Source: DCFW01 sp963790715 (GTDB lineage: Bacteria; Bacteroidota; Bacteroidia; Bacteroidales; Bacteroidaceae). Taken from it: 64,000 bases of DNA. Below the pieces are notes generated by a model that worked only from the letters and a program-made list of their open reading frames with translations, did not search any database and was not told the origin of the DNA. The stretch lies in assembly GCA_963790715.1 (NCBI GenBank), contig CAWBPN010000013.1, forward strand, positions 176,741 to 240,740, in the 5' to 3' direction. The position numbers and the translations under genes are program-made. This document shows positions 42,411 through 50,341 of this stretch, one piece after another (the first letter of the stretch is position 1; the number at the start of each line of letters is the position of its first letter).

Positions 42411-42799
42411 ACACCATTCATGACGCCGCCAAGCAGTTTATAGCTGCCATGGGCGAGAGTACGATATTTGCGTTTTACGGTAAAATGGGAGCCGGTAAAA
42501 CAACATTTATAAAAGCCGTTTGCGAAGAGTTGGGCGTTAAGGATGTAATCAATTCGCCTACGTTCTCGATTATTAATGAATATAGAAGTGAAACCTCAGG
42601 CGAACTTATCTATCACTTCGATTTTTACCGCATCAAAAAAGAAGAGGAAGCATACGATTTCGGCTATGAAGATTATTTCGACAGTGGTTGCCTATGCTTC
42701 ATCGAATGGCCGGAACTGATAGAAGACCTTCTACCTTCTGACGCAGTGAAAGTTACGATAGAAGAACAAAAAGATGGAAGTAGAACAATTACTTGCTAA
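42386..42799 (+). CDS. tsaE: tRNA threonylcarbamoyladenosine biosynthesis ATPase TsaE
   Basis: The 137-residue P-loop protein has AFYGKMGAGKTTFIKAVCEE near 29-48 (Walker A GKMGAGKT) and INSPTFSIINEY near 58-69. YHFDFYRIKKEEEAYDFGYE follows near 76-95, and then CFIEWPELIEDLLP. These are the standard TsaE motifs. It works with TsaB and TsaD to move the threonylcarbamoyl group to A37 of tRNA; tsaC is also in this window (21078). Its start lies 25 bases inside the end of the permease gene. Confidence 0.95.
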   Translation: MEIKIQSLDTIHDAAKQFIAAMGESTIFAFYGKMGAGKTTFIKAVCEELGVKDVINSPTFSIINEYRSETSGELIYHFDFYRIKKEEEAYDFGYEDYFDSGCLCFIEWPELIEDLLPSDAVKVTIEEQKDGSRTITC

Positions 42800-42866
42800 A
42801 AACATTATTATATAATGTATGAATATTAAATGATGTTATAGAACATGTTTTTTTATCCCCAAACGC

Positions 42867-42896
42867 TTGGAGGTAATCAAAAAGTTCTTACATTTG
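42867..42896 (+). promoter_or_regulatory. promoter of small RNA
   Basis: TTG (42867-42869) and TACATTTG (42889-42896) are 19 bases apart, an ideal Bacteroidota -33/-7 pair. No coding start follows before the terminator at 42944, so it serves a non-coding transcript. Confidence 0.7.
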
Positions 42897-42900
42897 CAAT

Positions 42901-42971
42901 GTGTTTTTCATAGTATTAGATTTTAAGGTTATTAAGAAAGATTGGTTTGTCGCGATGACAAACCTTTTTTT
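42901..42971 (+). ncRNA. candidate ~70-nt small RNA
   Basis: The transcript predicted from the promoter at 42867-42896 would start near 42901 and end in the T-tract at 42965-42971. It has no reading frame worth naming. The 5' part is AU-rich (CATAGTATTAGATTTTAAGG at 42909-42928), and a GC-containing terminal hairpin follows. It is separate from tsaE (101 bases upstream) and from the pyrH promoter. I believe similar short RNAs occur in other Bacteroides genomes but cannot name an Rfam family. Confidence 0.6.
42944..42971 (+). terminator. intrinsic terminator of small RNA
   Basis: GGTTTGTC (42944-42951), loop GCGAT and GACAAACC (42957-42964) form a perfect 8-bp stem followed by seven T. Confidence 0.9.
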
Positions 42972-42981
42972 ATGCCTTTAT

Positions 42982-43014
42982 TTGTAGATATTACGGGATA
43001 AAGTGTTATGTTTG
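42982..43014 (+). promoter_or_regulatory. promoter of pyrH
   Basis: TTG (42982-42984) and TATGTTTG (43007-43014) are 22 bases apart. The ATG at 43008 is part of the -7 box, so it cannot be the start codon of a transcript made from here; the next in-frame ATG, 43038, is. Confidence 0.6.
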
Positions 43015-43037
43015 CAACCTGTAAAATAATTATAGTT

Positions 43038-43751
43038 ATGAGTGTAAAATATAAGAGAATCCTTTTGAAATTAAGCGGAGAAAGCTTAATGGGCGAAAAA
43101 CAATATGGAATAGATGAAAAGCGTTTGGGCGAGTATGCTGCTCAAATAAAAGAGATACACGACCTTGGCGTGCAGATAGGCATTGTCATAGGCGGAGGCA
43201 ATATTTTCAGAGGATTGAGCGGAGCAGGCAAGGGCTTCGACCGCGTGAAGGGCGACCAAATGGGTATGCTGGCAACGGTAATCAACAGTTTGGCTTTGAG
43301 TTCGGCTCTCACTTCAATAGGCGTTAAAACCCGTGTGCTGACTGCCATTCGCATGGAACCGGTAGGGGAGTTTTACAATAAGTGGAAGGCTATAGAAACG
43401 CTTGAAGCCGGAGAAGTTGTCATTCTTTCGGCAGGAACCGGTAATCCTTATTTCACTACTGACACAGGTTCATCATTACGCGGCATTGAGATAGAGGCCG
43501 ATGTGATGTTGAAAGGAACGCGCGTTGACGGTGTTTACACTGCCGACCCGGAGAAAGACCCCAAAGCCGTTAAGTTTGACAACATCACTTATGACGAGAT
43601 CTACAATAAGGGACTGAAAGTGATGGATTTGACAGCCACCACAATGTGCAAGGAAAATGATCTGCCTATCATCGTGTTCAATATGGATAAGGTAGGGAAT
43701 CTAAAGAAAGTACTTACAGGAGAGAATATAGGTACTTTGGTACATAATTGA
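43038..43751 (+). CDS. pyrH: UMP kinase
   Basis: The start is set at 43038 (MSVKYKRILLK), because the earlier ATG at 43008 lies in the promoter. The 237-residue amino-acid-kinase-fold protein has KRILLKLSGESLMG near 6-19, GIVIGGGNIFRG near 50-61 and GDQMGMLATVINSLAL near 74-89. A later stretch is VVILSAGTGNPYFTTDT. The C-terminal part includes MDLTATTMCKENDLPIIVFN. It phosphorylates UMP to UDP and is usually activated by GTP and inhibited by UTP. It is alone, ended by a hairpin shared with the convergent mazG. Confidence 0.95.
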   Translation: MSVKYKRILLKLSGESLMGEKQYGIDEKRLGEYAAQIKEIHDLGVQIGIVIGGGNIFRGLSGAGKGFDRVKGDQMGMLATVINSLALSSALTSIGVKTRVLTAIRMEPVGEFYNKWKAIETLEAGEVVILSAGTGNPYFTTDTGSSLRGIEIEADVMLKGTRVDGVYTADPEKDPKAVKFDNITYDEIYNKGLKVMDLTATTMCKENDLPIIVFNMDKVGNLKKVLTGENIGTLVHN

Positions 43752-43776
43752 AAGTATCATTACAAAGGATAAAAGC

Positions 43777-43809
43777 AAAAAAGGAAGAGTTTATTTCTCT
43801 TCCTTTTTT
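43777..43809 (+). terminator. bidirectional terminator between pyrH and mazG
   Basis: GGAAGAG (43783-43789) and CTCTTCC (43797-43803) with A6 before and T6 after form a two-way intrinsic terminator. The stem covers the last codons of mazG, so the genes share it. Confidence 0.88.
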
Positions 43810-44579
43810 GCTTCGTCCCATATTTCATCCATTTCAGCCAACGTCATATCCTTGAGGTTGCGTCCCTGTTTAATGGTGCGTGCTTCAAGATAGTTGAACC
43901 GGTGAATGAACTTGCTATTAGTCCGCTCAAGTGCATTGTCGGGATTTATATGATAGAGACGGGCGGCGTTGATGATACTGAAAAATAAGTCACCGAATTC
44001 CTGTTCCATCTTATCTTTATCCATATTCTTTATTTCGGTTTGCAGTTCCGAGAATTCCTCGTGTACTTTATCCCATACCTGTTCGCGTTCTTCCCAGTCG
44101 AAACCTACGTTGCGAGCCTTGTCCTGTATGCGATAGGCTTTGATGACCGAAGGCAGGGCATCAGGAACACCGCTCAGTACTGTCTTGTTGCCGTCTTTCT
44201 CTTTTATCTTCAGCATTTCCCAATTTTGTACCACCTCGCCTGCCGTTGTCGCTTTTGCATTGCCGTACACGTGAGGGTGGCGATAGATGAGTTTGTCGCA
44301 CAGCTTGTCGCATACGTCCTTGATGTCGAACGCATCTTTTTCTTCACCCATCTTTGAGTAAAACACAACGTGCAGCAACACATCGCCCAGTTCCTTTGAG
44401 ATGTTGTGCAAGTCGTGCTTCTCCACAGCATCGGCTAACTCATATACCTCTTCGATAGTGTCGGTGCGCAGGCTGTCGAATGTTTGCTTATGGTCCCACG
44501 GGCATTTCTCGCGTAATGTATCCATTATGTCAAGGAGTCGTCCGAAGGCTTCCATCTTTTCTTGTTTTGTATAGTTCAT
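43791..44579 (-). CDS. mazG: nucleoside triphosphate pyrophosphohydrolase MazG
   Basis: The 262-residue all-helical protein has two MazG domains. The first has LREKCPWDHKQTFDSLRTDT near 18-37, then EEVYELADAV and KELGDVLLHVVFYSKMGEE with the EExx...ExxD metal ligands. A later segment is VDWEERE-like VGFDWEEREQVWDKVHEEF near 159-177. The second set is ELQTEI...EFGDLFFSIINAARL. It destroys abnormal or excess NTPs and can modulate ppGpp. It is three bases after the frameshifted DUF3810 gene. Confidence 0.95.
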   Translation of the reverse strand: MNYTKQEKMEAFGRLLDIMDTLREKCPWDHKQTFDSLRTDTIEEVYELADAVEKHDLHNISKELGDVLLHVVFYSKMGEEKDAFDIKDVCDKLCDKLIYRHPHVYGNAKATTAGEVVQNWEMLKIKEKDGNKTVLSGVPDALPSVIKAYRIQDKARNVGFDWEEREQVWDKVHEEFSELQTEIKNMDKDKMEQEFGDLFFSIINAARLYHINPDNALERTNSKFIHRFNYLEARTIKQGRNLKDMTLAEMDEIWDEAKKEEK

Positions 44580-44582
44580 AAT

Positions 44583-45648
44583 TTAATTGATATTATTTTC
44601 TCTGCAACTTATGATTAGGTCGATTACCTGGCTGTAATTATGCACACCCATCGGAATGTTGTTACTACGCAGGTAAAAGTCGTAAATGACGTTTTGTATC
44701 GAGCCTAAAACAGTGCTGTATTTCTTGTCCCAATAAATGCAATACAAATCGTATTGATAGCGGACTTGAGGCAGAATGCTTTGCCGTAGTTGCTTGTATT
44801 CGGCAGGCTTGTAAATCATTCTGGCATTGCGAAGCACATATCCCAAGATGCTGAAATATCCGCTGTAGCGGATGCTTCGTACTTGACTGCGTGTGCAGGC
44901 CATATAAGCATACAGGTTGGCTTCGCTTTCGTTGGTGATACCCAACCAGTGGCTGAACTCATGTGCGTATGTGAACGGATATTCGGTAGGCAGCAGAGTC
45001 GGGATTGAGATTATATTCAGCAAAGAACGGTCCCATATAACCTGTTACGCCAACGCCGGAAATCAGTCGCGGAAAGAGCATGCGCTTTACCGGAGGAGTG
45101 TCGTCACCCGGAGGATTTATGCCGAAACTGTGTCCCATTTTTCTGTAAGCATTCAGCACTTCACGTTTAACCGTTTCAGGATGCTTCGCTGTGACCGGAC
45201 AATAAGCAACGTTGAGTTCATGGATATAATCGGTTACGAATGCCCGGAAAGCAGCTTCTGAATAATCAGCTTTTTTCACGTGTGCACGTTGGTAAAACGA
45301 AGGTTGTTCGTAGTTTATCCCCCATGCAACTGAAAACCATATATAAATCCACAGCAGGTATTCAATTTCGTATCCAAGCAACTTCTTCCACGGCCAGCGG
45401 TTGCGCTTCTTGATGCAACGGCGCATTATCCATGCTCCGATAAGTACCGCAAAAGACAATGTGATAAAAACATCGCCCAGCGAGAAGTGCAACGAACGCG
45501 AAGTGTATGAAAGCAGCCATGAAAAGAACGGATAAAACGTGCAGGAATACCATGCGGTGAGGAAAGATACGTGTCTGATAAGCGTCACAATCACCAGTAA
45601 TACGAATATAACTATATACCTCTTTTTTACTTTTATCTTCTTCTTCAT
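44583..45648 (-). pseudogene. DUF3810 family membrane protease-like protein, frameshifted
   Basis: Two frames together encode one DUF3810 protein. The first (start near 45648) has two to three membrane helices (VIFVLLVIVTLIRHVSFLTA, LLWIYIWFSVAWGINY) and ends in GYMGPFFAEYNLN. The second continues with TLLPTEYPFTYAHEFSHWLG, holding the HExxH-like HEFSH motif. The join is at CCC on the minus strand (45003-45001). One extra C there explains the shift, since reading CC instead gives NPTLLPTEYPF. This is either a true inactivating frameshift or a sequence error. Confidence 0.85.
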
Positions 45649-45761
45649 ATTTTTAGTTGTCAATATAGTACACAAAAGTAGTAAGAATTTATTATTTTTG
45701 CATTTGATTTTGAGATTTTATAGTTCAACAAGATTATTGATAGAATAATAAAAGCATAAAA

Positions 45762-48392
45762 ATGGAATTAGCAAGCAAGTATGATCCTTCGGAAGTTGAG
45801 GGTAAACAGTACCAGTATTGGCTGGATCACAAATTATTTAGTTCGAAACCAGACAGCCGTGAGGCTTATACGGTGGTGATACCCCCGCCAAACGTTACCG
45901 GCGTGCTTCACATGGGACACATGCTTAATAATACTATTCAGGATATTTTGGTACGCCGTGCACGTATGGAAGGCAAAAATGCTTGTTGGGTGCCCGGTAC
46001 CGACCATGCTTCCATTGCCACTGAGGCAAAGGTGGTCAACAAACTGGCTCAGGAAGGAATTAAGAAGACCGACCTTACACGTGAAGATTTTCTGAAACAT
46101 GCATGGGAATGGACTGACGAACACGGAGGCATCATTCTTAAGCAATTGCGTAAACTGGGTGCATCCTGCGATTGGGACCGTACAGCTTTCACAATGGATG
46201 AAACACGTTCGAAAAGCGTTATCAAGGTGTTTTGCGACTTGTATAACAAAGGGCTTATTTACCGCGGAATCCGCATGGTAAACTGGGACCCTAAAGCTTT
46301 GACCGCTTTAAGCGACGAGGAAGTGATATATAAGGAAGAGCACAGCAAGCTTTATTACTTAAGATACATGATCGACGGCGAGCCGAATAAATACATAGTT
46401 GTTGCCACCACGCGTCCCGAAACAATTCTGGGCGATAGTGCGGTTTGCGTAAATCCCAATGACGAACGCTACGGATGGTTGAAAGGCAAACGCGTTATAG
46501 TGCCGCTGGTAAACCGCTCGGTACCAATTATAATGGACGACTATGTGGATATAGAGTTCGGTACAGGTTGTCTGAAAGTGACTCCGGCACATGACGTAAA
46601 CGACTATATGCTGGGAGAGAAGTTCAATTTGCCTATCATTGATGTCTTCAACGACAACGGTACTATCAGCAAGGCAGGAGGACTATATGTAGGTCAAGAC
46701 CGTTTCGACGTGCGCAAGCAAATTGCCATAGACCTGGATAAGGCAGGATTGATGGAAAAGGTTGAGGATTACGATAATAAAGTCGGTTTCTCAGAGCGTA
46801 CCAATGTGGTTATAGAACCTAAACTGTCAATGCAATGGTTCCTGAAGGTGGATAAACTTGCCAAGCCTGCTTTGGATGCCGTGATGAATGACGATGTTAA
46901 GTTTTATCCTACAAAATACAAGAATGTCTATCGCCACTGGATGGAGAACATAAAGGATTGGTGCATTTCACGCCAATTATGGTGGGGACATCGTATTCCT
47001 GCTTATTTTTTGCCTGAAGGCGGTTTTGTAGTTGCTGAAGATATTGAGCAGGCTTTGATGTTGGCAAAGAAGAAAACAAACAATTATGATTTGACCGAAG
47101 AAGACCTGCGTCAGGATGAAGATTGCCTGGATACATGGTTTTCGTCATGGTTGTGGCCTATCTCGTTGTTCGACGGTATTAACAATCCTGGAAACAAAGA
47201 GATTCAATATTATTACCCTACAAGCGATTTGGTGACAGGACCTGATATTATCTTCTTCTGGGTTGCCCGTATGATTATGGCGGGATACGAATATGCAGGT
47301 AAAAAACCTTTCAAGAATGTATATTTCACAGGTATCGTTCGTGACAAGCAGGGCCGTAAGATGAGTAAGTCGCTAGGTAATTCACCCGACCCGCTTGTGT
47401 TAATCGACAAATATGGTGCTGACGGAGTACGTATGGGAATGATGTTGTCGGCTCCTGCCGGTAATGACATTCTTTTTGACGACGCTCTTTGCGAGCAGGG
47501 ACGTAACTTTAACAATAAAATATGGAATGCCTTTCGTTTGGTGATGGGCTGGAATGTGGATGAAACATTGCAACAACCCGAGTATGCCAAGTTAGCCGTA
47601 GAGTGGTTCGGCAACAAACTTAACGAGGTTGCCGCGAATATTACTGATTTGTTTAAGAAATATCGTTTAAGCGAAGCTTTGATGGATGCTTATCGCCTGT
47701 TCTGGGATGAGTTCTCGTCATGGTATCTTGAGATTATCAAACCTGGTTATCAAAAGCCGATAGATGCAGTTACATTCAAGGCAACATTGAACTTTTTCGA
47801 TTCATTGGTACGTTTGTTGCATCCGTTTATGCCGTTTATCACCGAAGAACTATGGCAGCATATAGAACCGCGCAAAGACGGCGAGAGCATAATGTATGCA
47901 CCGGTGCTGAAAGGTGGCGAATACGATAAAAAGATTATAGCCGATTTTGAAAATGTGAAAGGCATTATCAGTGGTGTACGCAACATACGTCTGCAACGCA
48001 ACATACCTCAAAAAGCGGTTCTTGAGCTGAATGTTATCGGTGAAGACCCTGCCGTTAAGGTTTATCGCGAGGTTGTGTTGAAAATGGCAAATATAGACAC
48101 CGTTAATAATGTTACCGAGAAAGATACCACGGCAGCATCATTCATGGTGGGCACGACGGAATATAACGTGCCGCTTAAAAACCTTATAGATAAAGATGAA
48201 GAGATTGCCAAACTGGAGACGGAGCTGAAACATAAGGAAGGTTTCCTGCAAGGCGTAATGAAGAAATTAAATAACGAAAAGTTCGTGGCTAATGCACCTG
48301 AGCAGGTTATTGCGCTTGAACGCAAAAAACAATCGGATACCGAAACCATCATAAAGAATTTAAAGGAGAGTATTGCAGCTCTTAAAGGATGA
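45762..48392 (+). CDS. valS: valine--tRNA ligase
   Basis: The 876-residue class I synthetase has the HIGH motif as HMGH at 50-53 within PPPNVTGVLHMGHMLNNT. The CP1 editing domain carries ATTRPETILGDSAVCVNPND. The KMSKS motif sits in DKQGRKMSKSLGNSPDP. The anticodon-binding domain follows (LHPFMPFITEELW), and a C-terminal coiled coil (about 805-876: LETELKHKEGFLQGVMKKLN). A TATTTTTG -7 box is at 45693-45700. Its stop overlaps the ATG of the ModF-like gene (ATGA at 48389). Confidence 0.97.
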   Translation: MELASKYDPSEVEGKQYQYWLDHKLFSSKPDSREAYTVVIPPPNVTGVLHMGHMLNNTIQDILVRRARMEGKNACWVPGTDHASIATEAKVVNKLAQEGIKKTDLTREDFLKHAWEWTDEHGGIILKQLRKLGASCDWDRTAFTMDETRSKSVIKVFCDLYNKGLIYRGIRMVNWDPKALTALSDEEVIYKEEHSKLYYLRYMIDGEPNKYIVVATTRPETILGDSAVCVNPNDERYGWLKGKRVIVPLVNRSVPIIMDDYVDIEFGTGCLKVTPAHDVNDYMLGEKFNLPIIDVFNDNGTISKAGGLYVGQDRFDVRKQIAIDLDKAGLMEKVEDYDNKVGFSERTNVVIEPKLSMQWFLKVDKLAKPALDAVMNDDVKFYPTKYKNVYRHWMENIKDWCISRQLWWGHRIPAYFLPEGGFVVAEDIEQALMLAKKKTNNYDLTEEDLRQDEDCLDTWFSSWLWPISLFDGINNPGNKEIQYYYPTSDLVTGPDIIFFWVARMIMAGYEYAGKKPFKNVYFTGIVRDKQGRKMSKSLGNSPDPLVLIDKYGADGVRMGMMLSAPAGNDILFDDALCEQGRNFNNKIWNAFRLVMGWNVDETLQQPEYAKLAVEWFGNKLNEVAANITDLFKKYRLSEALMDAYRLFWDEFSSWYLEIIKPGYQKPIDAVTFKATLNFFDSLVRLLHPFMPFITEELWQHIEPRKDGESIMYAPVLKGGEYDKKIIADFENVKGIISGVRNIRLQRNIPQKAVLELNVIGEDPAVKVYREVVLKMANIDTVNNVTEKDTTAASFMVGTTEYNVPLKNLIDKDEEIAKLETELKHKEGFLQGVMKKLNNEKFVANAPEQVIALERKKQSDTETIIKNLKESIAALKG

Positions 48393-49837
48393 AAGAAATA
48401 ATAAAGATAAGCAATTGCATAGCCCGTAATCCGGCCGTTAGATTTAAGGAACCTTTCAGTCTGTCGCTTAATGAAGGAGAGCAGATAGCTGTAATGGGTG
48501 CCAATGGAGGAGGAAAGACAATGCTCGTGGGTTATATCACAGGGCGTTATCCGATGTTGCGTGACGAGATGATAAGATATGACTTCATGTCTAACGGAAA
48601 GTCGTTTGAGAACATTCAATATATTGCCTTTCGTGATATGTACGGAGCTGCGGATGCCAACTATTATTACCAACAGCGCTGGAATACCGGAGAGGTGGAC
48701 GTTTCCCCCGATGTAAGCGAAGCGTTGGGAGAAATTAAAGATAAAGGATTGCGTGATGAACTCTTTGATTTATTCGATTTCAGACCGTTGCTTGATAAGA
48801 AGTTGATTCTGCTTTCAAGCGGTGAACTGCGTAAGTTCCAGTTGATTAAATCGCTGTTGAAGAATCCGAGCATACTCATAATGGATAACCCTTATATCGG
48901 CTTGGATGCCCGTACGCGTGACTTGCTGAGTAATTTGTTGACGACCATCATAAATAAGGGCAATATTATGATTATCCTTGTGTTATCAATGTTTGACAGC
49001 GTGCCTGATTTCATCACGCACGTAGTGTCGGTAGATAATATGAAAGTGGGAGAGAAGCAAACGCGTGATATATATTTGTCGGGATATAAACCATCTGTCA
49101 AACCTATGTTGACGGAGGATAAAAAACAATCTATCATTGATTTGCCGTATGGTGATAATCTGCTCGAGGACGAGCATGTTGTGGATTTGCACCATGTAAG
49201 TATCCGTTACGGAAAGCGCACTATCTTGAAAGAACTTGATTGGAGCGTGAAACGAGGCGAGAAGTGGGCTTTGAGCGGAGAAAACGGGTCGGGCAAGAGT
49301 ACATTGCTCAGCCTGGTGTGTGCAGATAATCCTCAATCGTATGCCTGTGATATAGACTTGTTCGGACGCAAACGCGGTACAGGCGAGAGCATTTGGGAGA
49401 TAAAGAAACATATAGGCTACGTATCGCCTGAAATGCATCGTGCCTATCAAAAGGATTTGCCTGCAATAGATATTGTGGCAAGCGGCTTGCACGACAGTAT
49501 AGGACTGTATGTGCGTCCGAAACCAGAGCAGCGAAGCATCTGTGAATTCTGGATGAACGTGTTAGGTGTGGGGGATTTGAAGGACAGGACATTCTTGAAA
49601 ATATCAAGCGGCGAACAACGATTGGTGTTGTTGGCACGTGCTTTCGTTAAGGACCCTGAACTGTTGATACTGGATGAACCGTTGCACGGACTTGATACCG
49701 ATAATCGCCGTTTGGTAAAAGAGGTGATAGAAGCATTCAATAATCGTAAAAATAAAACGATGATTATGGTGACACATTATGCAAATGAGTTGCCGCCATG
49801 TATCACGAACTCAATATGTTTAATAAAAAATTCATAG
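48389..49837 (+). CDS. ModF-like ABC ATPase with two nucleotide-binding domains
   Basis: The 482-residue protein has two ABC ATPase domains on one chain and no membrane part. Domain 1 has Walker A GANGGGKTM near 33-41, the signature LSSGELRKFQLI near 141-152, and Walker B ILIMDNPYIGLD near 159-170. Domain 2 has Walker A GENGSGKST near 293-301, signature ISSGEQRLVLLA near 400-411, and Walker B LLILDEPLHGLD. This layout is like ModF/PhrA of E. coli, whose role is not settled. It overlaps valS by four bases, and a small lipoprotein gene follows three bases later. Confidence 0.88.
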   Translation: MKEIIKISNCIARNPAVRFKEPFSLSLNEGEQIAVMGANGGGKTMLVGYITGRYPMLRDEMIRYDFMSNGKSFENIQYIAFRDMYGAADANYYYQQRWNTGEVDVSPDVSEALGEIKDKGLRDELFDLFDFRPLLDKKLILLSSGELRKFQLIKSLLKNPSILIMDNPYIGLDARTRDLLSNLLTTIINKGNIMIILVLSMFDSVPDFITHVVSVDNMKVGEKQTRDIYLSGYKPSVKPMLTEDKKQSIIDLPYGDNLLEDEHVVDLHHVSIRYGKRTILKELDWSVKRGEKWALSGENGSGKSTLLSLVCADNPQSYACDIDLFGRKRGTGESIWEIKKHIGYVSPEMHRAYQKDLPAIDIVASGLHDSIGLYVRPKPEQRSICEFWMNVLGVGDLKDRTFLKISSGEQRLVLLARAFVKDPELLILDEPLHGLDTDNRRLVKEVIEAFNNRKNKTMIMVTHYANELPPCITNSICLIKNS

Positions 49838-49840
49838 CGT

Positions 49841-50224
49841 ATGAAGAAGTTATTTTTGTTATTTGCCGCATGTATGCTTATGGCATCATGCACCACTGAG
49901 AGCTATGTGGCCAATTATCAAAACTTTGTCGATAAGACCGAGATGAACGGTAATGAATATTCATTGAATGATTGGGCAAAGAGTATCAAGAAATTTAAAA
50001 AATACGGTATTACCGAATTTGCAAAGAAACAGCGTAAATTAACCGGAAAACAACGCGTAAAGGTTATAAAATTGGATGCCAGATATGTGGGGATACTTCT
50101 TCGTGATAATGCAATTCAAGGTTATAAGCTTGTAAAAGAATTGCGTAGTTTTGCTCCTGATGTGTTGGAAGAAATATTACAGGGTAAGAAAAGTTTCGGC
50201 CTTCCTGACGATATTTATCATTAA
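49841..50224 (+). CDS. small lipoprotein, DUF6565-like
   Basis: The 127-residue protein has a lipoprotein signal (LFLLFAACMLMASCTTES, Cys near 17). The mature part is helical and basic: YQNFVDKTEMNGNEYSLNDW followed by KKFKKYGITEFAKKQRKLTG, and LVKELRSFAPDVLEEILQG at the end. It resembles the DUF6565 proteins of Bacteroidota, of unknown function. It follows the ModF-like gene by three bases and ends before a two-way terminator. Confidence 0.7.
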   Translation: MKKLFLLFAACMLMASCTTESYVANYQNFVDKTEMNGNEYSLNDWAKSIKKFKKYGITEFAKKQRKLTGKQRVKVIKLDARYVGILLRDNAIQGYKLVKELRSFAPDVLEEILQGKKSFGLPDDIYH

Positions 50225-50283
50225 AACCGTCGTCGCTAAAGCAGCTTAGCAGTTAAAAGAGATTTAAGATTAATCCTATAATG

Positions 50284-50321
50284 AAAATGCCGGACAATCG
50301 TTTCAGACTGTTCGGCATTTT
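50284..50321 (+). terminator. bidirectional terminator between lipoprotein gene and aspS
   Basis: AAAATGCCGGACA (50284-50296) and TGTTCGGCATTTT (50309-50321) form a 13-bp stem with one G-T pair and a 12-base loop. A tracts on one side and T tracts on the other allow use from both convergent genes. Confidence 0.85.
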
Positions 50322-50341
50322 CATTATAATTAATTTGTCTT

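Noticed and set aside
42801..42860. Terminator of tsaE (ATGTT-AACAT with T7 near 42833-42856)
   Set aside because: The stem is five weak A/T-rich pairs; I could not support it as a terminator.
43008..43037. The earlier in-frame ATG of pyrH at 43008
   Set aside because: It is part of the -7 box TATGTTTG, and the added ten residues are not part of the UMP kinase family start.
48062..48673. A 203-residue minus-strand frame inside valS and the ModF-like gene
   Set aside because: It is the antisense of two clear genes, with low-complexity Ser-rich text and no start signal.
48986..49492. A 168-residue minus-strand frame inside the ModF-like gene
   Set aside because: It is antisense to a strongly conserved ABC ATPase domain and lacks motifs.
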